From: Poronia punctata
Taxonomy: Eukaryota > Ascomycota > Sordariomycetes > Xylariales > Xylariaceae
Direction of reading: 5' to 3'
Assembly: GCA_022579005.1 (NCBI GenBank)
Contig: MU401518.1
Coordinates: 1 to 64,000, forward strand
DNA: 64,000 nucleotides
Part shown: in pieces, positions 38,290 to 48,107 of the stretch
Position numbering within the stretch: the first letter of the stretch is position 1
Layout of the letters: every line of letters begins with the position of its first letter
Translations under genes and position numbers: made by a program
The notes under the pieces: model-generated
What the model was told of the DNA's origin: nothing
The model's database searches: none
The model's input: the letters and a program-made list of their open reading frames with translations, nothing else

Positions 38290-39436
38290 ACCTTTTTAGC
38301 ACCCTTTTATATATTATATAACCTTTATATAGCTTAATAAAATCTAGGCTATACTAGTTTAAAACGTATTACAGTTATTATTGTATAAAGCTAAAAATAA
38401 AAGTTTTAATATATAACTTATACTTTTTATATATAAATGTAAGACTAAAGCAATTTAATATTACTAGACTTTAAACTAATAATATGTTTAGCATAATATT
38501 AAAAAAAATTTTTAAAAAAAAAAAAAAAAGCTGTTTTTTTAAGCAAAAAATAAAACAATCTTATTATACAACTAACCTATTAAATTTAATAAAGCAAAAA
38601 TTAAAATTTAAAATAATAACTTTGTACTTTAATAAAAAAAATAAGCTTAAAACCTTTAGCTAGTTAATAAAAAAGCACTAAATACTATATAATAATACGT
38701 TGCGCAGCAAGCTTAAAAAGCATATATTGCATTTATATACTAACTAAAAGCATTATATAACCTATTTGCTACTATATAAGTTACTTAACTAATAAAAAAT
38801 AATATTAAAGCACTAAACGCGCAGCTATAATAGTAAATTAAAAATAAAAATTAAAGTTTACAATATATTTTTTTTAACTTTTATAATATAAAGCTATTTA
38901 TTTTTACTAATAGCTTTTTAATAAATAATAAAAACTTAAGTTTTTAACTTAAATTTATTATTATTTTTAGTATAAAGCATTAAATAAAAAATAGCTTTAC
39001 TATTTATAGCAATATTATATATTAAAGCTTTTTTAAATATAAAAAAGTTACTTAAAGCGTACTAGCTAGCAAGCTATACAAAATAGTAAAAAGTGTTAAT
39101 TATACTATTATACTAAGTATAACGCTATAAAAGATTACTAATATATTAAAATTGCTATAAATTTTAATAATTATTTGCATAGATTTTTATTTGCTATACA
39201 AATATCTTATTAAGCTTAGTACAACGTAGAAAAAGCAGCTTATAATTAATATTATAGCCTTTAAAAAAGCATACAAAATAAAAGACATTATAAAGATTTA
39301 TTAAGTTAATAGTAAAGATAACTTTACAAATGCTTATATAAAAAAAAATTTTAATACAGCTTTAAAACGGTTAATTATTACTAATAAGCTTATAATATAT
39401 ATTAAAGCCTATATTAACTATATAAAAACATTATAA
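38290..39436 (+). pseudogene. Decayed copia pol: reverse transcriptase to RNase H end
   Basis: Reading plus-strand frames through stops gives family-like order. At about 38,322-38,360 there is a decayed LYGL...W-F segment, where a TAG replaces the expected Trp codon. This is followed by a stretch ending in decayed L-Q-T-D-D, with ACT AAT AAT at 38,475-38,483 where Asp codons have become Asn and CAA has become TAA. Towards the end, 39,313-39,436 resembles the C-terminus of fungal copia RNase H (K-D-N ... ALKRLI-TNKL). Substitutions are those expected from C-to-T and G-to-A change. Assignment is by remembered family pattern, without alignment. Confidence 0.65.
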
Positions 39437-40839
39437 TAATAAGCATAATTATAAATGTATATATAAGTTATTAAATTAGTAAGGAAAATATGTTAATTTA
39501 TTATATAACTATAATTTACTAATATACTACCTATTTTGTTTATACTACTTATTTTGCTTAACTTATTCTTTTTTGTTTAACTTAATAGCAATTGCTGACT
39601 TTTGCAATCTGCTCTCCTTAATAGCAAGGATACTATTTTTCTTTTTATCCTTTTTATTTTCTTTATTGTTATTGTTATTATTATTATTAGCAGCAGCAGG
39701 GTTAATAAAGTGCGTATAGTAACGTTTATAAAACTAGTAAACATATAAAGCGCAAGCACTATTTTAATATTTAGCAAAAAATTAATAATTATAAAAAGGC
39801 AAAGGCAAACCTTATGCAAAGTTGCACTTATTAGTATAAAAAAAAGCAGTAGGCTAACTGTAAAACTAAACTAGCAACGCGCAAAAGTATTTTTTTTAGC
39901 AAATAAGTTTAGCAAAAAATTGTTAAATAGTAGCGTTAAAAAAAAAAATATTAACAAAAAAATTAATATTTTAATTAAAACGTATAAAAATGCGTTTTTT
40001 ATTATTTTGCAAATAAAAAATTAGCATAGTATAAAGTATATAAGATAAAGGATTATAAATATTAATTAAAAAGTACTAAAAAAAGAACGTAATAGTAGCT
40101 ATTAAAAAAGCAACGTAAATTTAAAAAAAGCTATTAAGCTAAACTGTATAGCGTATAATGCTAAAAGGCAACGGGCTACTAAGACTGCTACTAGGACTGC
40201 TAAAAATAACAAAAAATATTGTAGCATAAAGTAAAAAAAAGAGTATAAGATAAACTTAATTAATTTTTAGCAGCAGTACAAAAAAAGACTTTAAATTTTT
40301 TACTATATAAAAAAAAAAAAAGTAGTAAAAAAAAAAAAAAAAATAAAATAGGTAGCAAAAAGTAAAGGGTTTTTATATACTAATAGCTAATTATGCAAAA
40401 ATCAGCGTTTATAACTAATAACAGCAGTTATAAAAGTTGCACTTTTTTTACTTTTTTAGTAACGTATAACAGCTACTTTTATTAGCTATATTTACTAATT
40501 TTAACTATATTTTTTAATTATAATCTTACTATGTACAAAAAATTACTTAATAGCTACTAAGCAATTACTTTTTTACTTATATTAATACTAGCAACATTAT
40601 ATATATACTTATAATTACTATAACAAACTTAGAACTAAATCTATACTTTAGTATAAAAAAAGGTTATAACCTAAAAATAAAAAAGAAAGTATAAAAGTAT
40701 AAACATTTATTTAATTTTATTTTAATTTTTTAAAAGTTATTTTTAACAAACTAACCCTTTTGCATAAAAACAAAAAAAACACATTTATTTTATATATATA
40801 AAAAATAAACGTTTTTACGCAAAAAAAAAAGACTTTTAG
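39437..40839. other. Unassigned segment between pol end and 3' LTR
   Basis: About 1.4 kb remains after the RNase H-like end, much longer than usual for a copia element. It contains long A runs and a less mutated Ala/Thr/Arg-codon-like patch near 40,160-40,205 (GGCTACTAAGACTGCTACT). No product was recognised. Confidence 0.5.
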
Positions 40840-41251
40840 TGTTAAAATATTAGTAACAACACTATAGCTAAAAACGTAGCTTAGGCCGCTAAGGCTGCAA
40901 GAGTTAAGCTAACCTAACTAAGTAAACAAAGCACTTATTAGCTACATAGTAGCTAACTTATAGCGTAAACACTAGCAGAGTTTTTTTTAGCCCTTTTAAT
41001 TCTAATTAAATTAGTTAGCTTTGTACAAAAACAATATAAAAAAAGAATTGCGCCTTAGCTACAATTCCTAACTTAAAACTTAAACAATTATATAAAACTA
41101 ATTTAAAAAATAAAATTTATTGTTATTTGTTTTGTATATTGTTTATTGCTTTATTTTTTTATTTTATAAAAAAACAGAGTTTTTAGCTATATACATTTAT
41201 TGTACGTACAAAGAACGAAGTACTCCCTGTTCCTTAGTAAAGGAACCGACA
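40840..41251 (+). repeat. 3' LTR
   Basis: 412 bp, the same length as the 5' LTR. It keeps more C and G near its right end (CTCCCTGTTCC at about 41,223) where the 5' copy has T runs. Followed by the ATAAA duplication. Confidence 0.9.
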
Positions 41252-43366
41252 ATAAATATATTATTAAAAAGTTAAAAAAACGTAGTAAATTAGTTAAAAA
41301 CAATAGTAGCTTTATTGCTAGCTATATTAAACGCTAATAGCAAAAAATAATAAGTAATATAAGCTATAATTAAAATAAATTTAAAAAAGTACGTTATAAA
41401 AAACGTTAAAAAATTATTATAAAATATATTTTATATAAAAAAAGTACTATATTATTACTAAAATTAAAATATAAAAAGGCTTTATAATTAGTATTATAAG
41501 CTAAAAAATATAATTACTATTTAGTATTTATAAAAGCTATAAAAAATTTACTAAGTTAAAAATTTTATTATATTTAAAATTTTTGCAAATAAGCTATTTA
41601 TACTTATTTTATATATAAATTTAATACTTTTAAAACTTATAAGCTTATAAACTTTTTATTTTTTTAAAAAATTTATTATAAACTTTTAATAAATAATTAC
41701 TTTTAAGCTATATTTAACTTTTTAGCAGTATATTTATAATAGTTTACTTATATTTTTTTAGCTATTTTGTTTTAAAAACAGTTTATTTTAGCTTTTATTA
41801 TAATATTTTTTAGCTTTTTAAATATGCTTTTATTTATTGCTTATTAGTTTTAAAAAAGCAAAAACAATTTTATTATAGCTTATTGCTATTTATAACTATT
41901 AAGCGCTTTATTAAACGCTTTATTTTTTATAAATTACTATATATTATTTTGCTTAATAAGCAACAGCTTATATTATATAAAAGTAATAAAATTATAAAGT
42001 GCTATAGCTATATAAGCAATATATGTTTACTTTTTAAAGCTATATTTAAGTATAAAGGCTTAAATAATTTTAAAACGCTATTTTAACATTTTAAAAGCTT
42101 TTTTAATACTAATTTAAAGTAAACTATACTAAAAATTAAAAAGCTTTTTTTTTATTTTAAAGCGTTTTTTTATAGTATTTTATTTTTTTAAATAGTATTA
42201 AATATTAAGGTATAAATATAAATAACCTTTTTTTTAGCTAAATTTAGCATTATTTAAATAATATTTGCTTATAAGTGCTATAAGCTTTTTAATACTTTTT
42301 ACAATATTTATAGCTTTTATATTATATATATTTTCTTTTAACCTTTTAAAAGTATATATAAACATAAAGTTTAAGCTAGCAACTGCTAGCATATTTATTA
42401 CTGCGTAGCTTTTTTAATATTAATATACTTTTTATAACGCTGCTAGTATATAAGCATATAATAAAGTACTGTTAATAAAGCCTATATAATTTTTAAAGTA
42501 TAAGTATATTTTAGCGTTTATTTTTATTTTTTTTAGCACTTTATTAACATTAATAAGTTAAACAAAATAATTAAAAAGCAGTAGTGTTATATTTAATATA
42601 TTATAAAAAGCTTTATAAATTATTAAAATTAAGTGCTTTTAAATAAAGCTTATTATATATTAAAAGCTATTTTGCTTTATAATTTATAAAAAAATTATTA
42701 ACTTTTAGTATATACTAATATTTTTATTAGGTATAAAAAAAGTTTTTGCTTTTAACTAGTTATATAAAGCTATAAAAGTAGCTTTGTTAATTTATAAAAT
42801 AAAGTAAAAAATATAATTTTAAATCTTATATAGTAAACGTATTAAAAACTGTTTGCTTTTTAAAAAGTTAAAGTTTTTTAAAAGCTTACTACTACTTAAA
42901 AAAGCTTTTAGTAGCTTTTATAGTTTATAAATAATAATATTTACTTTTAAAATAATTTTTACTATAACTTATAAAGCTAGTAAGGTAGCTTTAGCTTTTA
43001 AAGCAGCTTTTTTGCAATTTATTAAGTTTATTTTAAAATAGTATTAAAAAAGTAAATAAATAGCTAACTTTTTTAATATAAGTTAGCATTTAAAAACTTT
43101 TAATATGCTAACTTTAAAAGTTTTTAAATACTAATTATAAAGTAAAAGTAGTATTTTTATTTAAATATAATTTAATAAAAATTTTAAAAAAGTTTAAAGC
43201 CTTAGCAGTATTAGCAATATAATAAAAATTTTATGCTACTAAAAAAAACTTACTTTTAACAAAGTACTGTAAGCTAACTATATTAAATAAGTATAAGCGT
43301 TACTTTTTAGCGTCTTAGGCAGTACATAGACCCAATTTTAACTTAAAGTTTCTAAGGGTAACAGGG

Positions 43367-43382
43367 GTTGCCGAACACGCCC
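43367..43382 (-). repeat. Right terminal inverted repeat of the outer element
   Basis: On the minus strand it reads GGGCGTGTTCGGCAAC, matching the left end in 13 of the first 14 bases. It is followed by TTA at 43383-43385. Composition returns to normal immediately outside. Confidence 0.75.
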
Positions 43383-44484
43383 TTAGAACCTGGCGGCTGG
43401 GCAATAGGTGGATACGTCCCCAAGTTTATGTACGAGTAAAGGATGAGCTTTAATCTGGGGCGACCTAATGCAGGGACGATGGCATGGGAGTCCAATTGCA
43501 ACGTTGGCAGAAATCGGGAGGAGTCTTCCGGCGTTATACTAGGTACCTTTGTACGTGTAGGTAAAGCCGCACGACCGTGGGGCAGGAAACAAAACAGAAC
43601 CAGTCAAGAACGGGTGTATATTATACTACCTCAATACTCGTAATCACTTGGAGAAAGGCACTACAGCACTCTATAGCGATGACTGGTGGGATGGGGGTTT
43701 GTTTCTTTTGTTTCATTTGGAAGTTTTGGAAGTTTTGAAGTTTGGGTGCTATAACGCATTTTGGACGCAAGACAACAATCGTTACTCGTCCAAAACCGAT
43801 ATCTACCCAAAAAGGTTCTCAAGGCGGATAACTCATCGCCAAGAGCTAGAGCAAGAGACGCCAGCTCATTGATGGGGCAAGCAAGCATTGCAAATCGTAT
43901 CGGGCAGGCAAATTAACCCAGCCACCCTAAACTGACGTGGTTAGTATTTGTTCAGGTACCGCCAACAAGTGGTAGACGACTGGTGTTCATCGTTTGCATG
44001 TTGTACGGAGTCTGTATGTACAATCAATCACTTATTCAATCCAAACGTCTACTTTGTACAACTGTAGATCTGATTCAACAACGCAAAACATCGCATAGCC
44101 GAGCCAGCGTGTCGTCGTAATACACCCTTTATCGTATTTCCTGGTCCCTAATCTCCCTACCCTTTTTATATATACATGTAGCCTTTTCGTGGCACATTCG
44201 ATTTGGTAGAACGAGTACATGCCCAAAAGATTCTTGGTTTATTTAGTTGGGACTGCTTTCCATTCCATAGCTTCGGGTGCCACCCCCTCGTCGATCTGGG
44301 CAGCTCCTTCCTGTGCTACCTCAATCCCATGAGTACCACAAATTGAAGGCTACTCCCGATATACTGACGCTTGCTGCGGCGTAAGCACCTTCGCTTGTCC
44401 GCATTACGCTTGAAAGTCATTTCGCTTCGCGCATCTGCAAACTAGCACCCGGCAAAACACCAAACAACCCGAGCTCACCACACG
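43383..44484. other. Intergenic, promoter side of surface-protein gene
   Basis: 1.1 kb of normal composition with no recognised gene. A TATA-like run (TTTTTATATATACATG) lies at about 44,163-44,178, roughly 310 bp before the ATG at 44485. This could be the core promoter. Confidence 0.5.
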
Positions 44485-45982
44485 ATGCACATTCCTCGCA
44501 CGTTCCTATCCCTCCCGCCCTCGCTTTTACTGCTGCTTGCAACTCAGATATACGCCCAACCAGAAAAAAAAGATGACGAGTCAGCTTTGCTTCCCACGGC
44601 TGTGCGCAAAATGTCGCTTGATGAAAGCGAGAAGTTCATGCAGGAGTACTACGCCTTCGCGCCAGAAGACTCTCTTGGGATGAACCCGCAAATTCCGCTC
44701 CAGCTCGCACCACGTAGGGCCGACTTCTCTGTGTTAACGCCGGAGGAGGACGCTCTACTCGCGCTGAACAGTTCAGTCTCTCTCGCGTTTCGACCGCCGT
44801 TCCCGCGTCATTACGACTATCGGACCACCAGTCTGCAGGCTCGCAGTAACCACCGGAGCGACGAGGATAAAGAAAGAGAATTAGACGAGTCGGCGGGGGA
44901 CGAATGGCTGTCAGGTACCCTCTACCGGCGCGCAAAGGATGCATTGGCCCGTCTCCAGGGCCGCGAATTCACCTGTCCCGGCGGCACGCACGTCTGCTCG
45001 AATATTGACCGCCCGAATTACTGCTGTGCTGACGGCACGAGATGCTTTGTCGTGGAGAATGCGCCCAACGCAGGGAACGTAGGATGTTGCCCAGAAGGAC
45101 ATAATTGTATCGGAAATGTTGCGTCATGCCCTGATGGGAACACAGCCTGCCCCGCCGAAGAAGGCGGCGGATGTTGCATTCCGGGCTTCGTATGTGCGGA
45201 CGTAGGTTGTACGTATCACCAGACACCTACTCTGATTCTTCCATTCGACTAACTGTAAATGCGCAGGTATTGCATCATCGGTCACGGTGGTACCCCCGAC
45301 AACAAGCTCCAAAGAGGCAACATCCACGTACGTCGAGCCTTCACCGACCACCACCACAACGACGCGGGAGCCGACAAGCACGACCTCGCCAAAGCCCACG
45401 ACATCGGAGACCACATCGCACCCGACGCGAACAACTCCGTCGCCAAGTCCCACGAGCGATTCGGGTTCCGTCAGCGGCACAGGTCTTCCCCCAGTCCGGC
45501 CAACAAGCTCAAGCCCGGAAACGCTCATAAGCGGCCCCACCAGCCAAACGTCTGACTCGGGCCCTTACTGTCCGACGGGGTTCTACGCGTGTCTCGCATC
45601 GGCGGGCTCCGGTTGCTGCCGTACGGGGCGAGACTGCAGCACGACATCATGTCCGCCGATGGCCAGCACGACCATCACCGGCAACGGCATCACCGTCGTG
45701 GTACCAGTCACGGATGCGCTTGACGCGCGCCCGCATACTAAAACGGCTTGCGCGAGCGGCTGGTTCCTCTGCGGTAAGTCGGCGGGGGCCCTGGCCGGAT
45801 GTTGTCCTAGTGGCTACGCTTGCGGCACTGCCAGCTGCACGCTCTCGGCCGCCACGGCGACGGCGACTGTACAAAAGGAACTTCCCGGGAACGCTGCTGC
45901 GAGCAAACCGCAGGGACAGTTTCTCTTGGCGATCATCACAACGACGTGGACGGTCATTTTCTCGCGCGTCGTAGTTTTATGA
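44485..45982 (+). CDS. Cysteine-rich secreted protein, probable GPI-anchored wall protein
   Basis: Two exons, 44485-45208 and 45267-45982 (58-nt intron; donor GTACGT, branch CTAAC, acceptor GCAG), give 479 residues. Splicing restores ADVGC-IASSVTVVPP in phase. The start has a clear signal peptide: a hydrophobic core of Leu/Pro/Ser, then an IYAQ cleavage-type end near residue 24. A cysteine-rich domain at about 172-245 carries a double-Cys pattern (YCCADG, GCCPEG, GCCIPG). A Ser/Thr/Pro-rich stalk follows at about 250-330. A second cysteine module with GCC pairs comes next (about 340-435). The C-terminus is hydrophobic, as needed for GPI attachment. Such proteins are common in filamentous ascomycetes as uncharacterised GPI-anchored proteins. 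Function is unknown; surface exposure is inferred. Confidence 0.82.
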
Positions 45983-47291
45983 TGTCTTATTATTATTAGT
46001 TACTTTTTTGGAACCGGGATAACGCCGGGAAGGGCGTTTTGGAACTGGAACATTATATAGATTGGCCAGATGGCTTTTTCTTTTTTTTTTTGATATTTTG
46101 CTTTTCCGGCTGGATTTCTGGTACAACGAATATACCCCCTTGTTTAATACGCATATTTCGAGCGGGAAAGATGAAGAAATACATTTTTTGTTTCTCTTTG
46201 CGAGGAATATAGGCAGGAATATTTTACTTCACTTACATTTGAATTGCACTACTCGTAACTGTCTTATATGTTTCTGCGTCATGGTAAGGTCCAAGTATAT
46301 CGGAATTGCAGTTGAACGTTTAGATCAATGTCTGCGTCCCGACACAGAAAAACAGAAAGAAAGGTAAGATATCCGTATGAGATCGCAGGGGCTTTGAATT
46401 ATAGATTACCTAGGTACTATAGCAATGTATGCCAAGTTCATTATCTTATATGGGATATTAGATGTTATTATATCCTCTCCTCCCTTTTACTCTACTTACA
46501 CGTTTATTTTAACAATTTAATAAAAAATTTGGGAATTTTTTTAATTTAAAAACTAAATAAATAAAATAAAATAAAAAGGCAACAAAGAAACTTCGGGGAT
46601 CGGATCGGACCGGACTCGGTATACAGACAGAATCCAGGAGCGAAGCCGGCGGGACGGGGGGATGCAAACCTCGGTCTCCTGTACATTCCACTCCTACACT
46701 ATTCATATATAGTTATCCTTGAACAGCTTAACCCGGTCGCCGTAGTATCGCGTAGGTAGGTAGGTAGTTAGTTTTCTACGCAAATTGTGGTCTCTGTATG
46801 TCTACATTGAATAAATATAAATCGTCGAGCGCATGTGGTTTCTTTTGTTTAGAGTCAATTGAGGAGATCGATACATAGCAGTAAGGAGGTATCTCTCTGT
46901 CGCATACAATAGGTAAAACGGGGTTGGTAATTAATTGATTTGCTCTTGGAGATAGTTTATAAGGTAAAGATAAAGATATATATATACGTATAGGTTGAAC
47001 TTGTATTTCCATATGGTTTGTAGCACTTTAACAAAAAGGGTTTATACATACATAGCATTAAAGATTAAAAAAATCATATTTCCAACCCCAGCCCGCAATG
47101 CAACCCCCCAAAAAATGAATTATCGAATATCGAAAACAAACGAAGAAAAAGAAAAGGATTCGTTATATAACAGACTTCGTTAAAAAGCCAAATCGTTCTT
47201 TGTACATCGTATATATTTTTCTTTCTTTCAAATTTTCGTAATCCCGACATAATCGCACCAGCCACCTGCTCCCAGACTGGCGCTAGAGTTT
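45983..47291. other. Intergenic gap between two convergent surface-protein genes
   Basis: Contains both 3' ends, AT-rich patches (46,500-46,580 and 46,970-47,060), a GTAG tandem run at about 46,752-46,771, and the SINE-like candidate described separately. No protein-coding gene recognised. Confidence 0.55.
46545..46705 (-). mobile_element. Candidate tRNA-derived SINE
   Basis: On the minus strand, a TAGTGTAGGAGTGG sequence (46,688-46,701) fits a pol III A box. GGTTTGCATCC (46,660-46,670) is a near B box (consensus GGTTCRANNCC), and the two are about 17 bp apart, shorter than in most tRNAs. The body continues for about 80 bp of GC-rich sequence and ends in a T/A-rich tail (TTTTTATTTTATTTTATTT, about 46,559-46,577). 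The GC-rich island contrasts with its AT-rich surroundings. No target duplication or second copy was seen in this window, so this is a candidate only. Confidence 0.3.
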
Positions 47292-48107
47292 CTATATAGC
47301 GTAGAGAACGCCAAATGCCATGATAGCAAGCCAGAGCGCCAGCGGTTGATTTTTTTGAACCGCAAAAGAAGAATGAACCGTGGGTAGACTCCCGACATCG
47401 GAAAACGTGCTCGTTGGGCCGGTAGGAATAGCCGTGGCACTTTTGTGGCCGCCGTTTCCGCTGCCGCTGCCGCCGCCAACAGTGGCCGTCGTGGTAGCGG
47501 TGGCATTTGCCGAGTTACTGAAGCCCGTCGATGCGGCTTGTCCTCCGTCTTCTCCGCCATCCGAAGGAGCTGCGACGCCGAGCGTGATCGTGGCCGCGCC
47601 AAAGGTAAGGGTGGTAGGTTCACCGGTGTACCCCTTGCCGTAAGCGTAAGTCTTGGCGTTGGTGTAAGAGACGTATCCTGCCGGATACGTTTCCGGTGTC
47701 GCGGTGGCAGCGGCCGTCTCTTCCGCTCCGTCATCTTTTCCAGCTTCTTCTTCTTCTTCTCCACCCTCTCCGCCGTCCTCCTCTCCACCGGCATCTTCCT
47801 CTTCCTCTTCCTCACCACCGCTACTGGTATCATCCCACCCAGTTGTGTAGTCGGTATCCCCGGACTCTTCCGCGTCTTCTTCGTCTTCGGTGGACTCCGA
47901 GGCACTAGTAGACTCCGAAGTCTCGACCGCCGATGCGGTGCTGTCCGCAGTCGTGCCTCCAACTACGTACGTGCTCGATCCGTACGAGAATGTAGCAGCA
48001 TTTGTGCCACCGACTGTAACCTCAGTTCCAGATACGGTGATTGTTTGTGAACCCGAAAATTGGGCCGCGGCGGTAGACGCCAGGATAAGAACTGCACAGG
48101 CCTTCAT
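47292..48107 (-). CDS. Acidic Ser/Thr-rich secreted protein, probable GPI-anchored
   Basis: A single exon of 271 residues, starting at the ATG at 48107. That start gives a textbook signal peptide (MKACAVLILASTAAAQF, cleavage after AAA or AAQ). The frame is open upstream to 48269 but has no earlier ATG. The mature part begins with a short repeat-like segment (TITVSGTEVTVGG). Next come a Glu/Asp/Gly-rich acidic domain (about 75-135), then a second segment of similar flavour (TLTFGAATITLG), a Gly/Ser/Thr-rich linker and a hydrophobic C-terminus (LALWLAIMAFGVLYAI) typical of a GPI signal. No enzyme motif or cysteine pattern is visible. Likely a cell-wall or surface protein of unknown role. Confidence 0.72.
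   Translation of the reverse strand: MKACAVLILASTAAAQFSGSQTITVSGTEVTVGGTNAATFSYGSSTYVVGGTTADSTASAVETSESTSASESTEDEEDAEESGDTDYTTGWDDTSSGGEEEEEEDAGGEEDGGEGGEEEEEAGKDDGAEETAAATATPETYPAGYVSYTNAKTYAYGKGYTGEPTTLTFGAATITLGVAAPSDGGEDGGQAASTGFSNSANATATTTATVGGGSGSGNGGHKSATAIPTGPTSTFSDVGSLPTVHSSFAVQKNQPLALWLAIMAFGVLYAI

Larger units (their letters stand above)
33596..41251 (+). mobile_element. RIP-degraded Ty1/copia-type LTR retrotransposon
   Basis: 7,656 bp, with 412-bp direct LTRs at both ends, TG...CA-type termini (TGTT start; CGACA end on the right copy, decayed to CGATA on the left) and an ATAAA duplication at 33591-33595 and 41252-41256. The internal region is 6,832 bp. Plus-strand remnants of reverse transcriptase and RNase H (about 38,290-39,436) place it in the Ty1/copia group. 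A purine run precedes the 3' LTR (about 40,821-40,832), consistent with a polypurine tract. No primer-binding site could be identified after the 5' LTR. All frames are riddled with stops, so the element is dead unless copies exist elsewhere. Confidence 0.85.
32330..43382. mobile_element. AT-rich decayed DNA transposon bounded by PIF/Harbinger-type inverted repeats, with a nested LTR element
   Basis: The block starts at GGGCGTGTTTGGCA (32330) and ends with the inverted copy GGGCGTGTTCGGCA (right end 43382), one mismatch in 14. Each end is flanked by TTA (32327-32329 and 43383-43385). A GGGC-type end and a 3-bp TTA duplication are features of PIF/Harbinger (Tourist-like) elements. Removing the internal LTR element and its target duplication leaves about 3.4 kb, a fitting size for an autonomous member. 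The flanking segments (32,346-33,590 and 41,257-43,366) have no intact frame, and I did not recognise a transposase in them. Strand is undetermined. Near both ends the same-orientation word AAGTTYCTAAG occurs (32350, 43346). Confidence 0.7.

Noticed and set aside
39577..39819. 80-codon minus-strand hydrophobic frame inside the AT-rich block
   Set aside because: AT-rich sequence yields Ile/Leu/Phe-rich frames by chance; it is antisense to the copia element.
47445..48050. 201-codon plus-strand frame
   Set aside because: A shadow of the acidic surface-protein gene on the opposite strand; Glu/Gly-rich codons read in reverse give long open frames.
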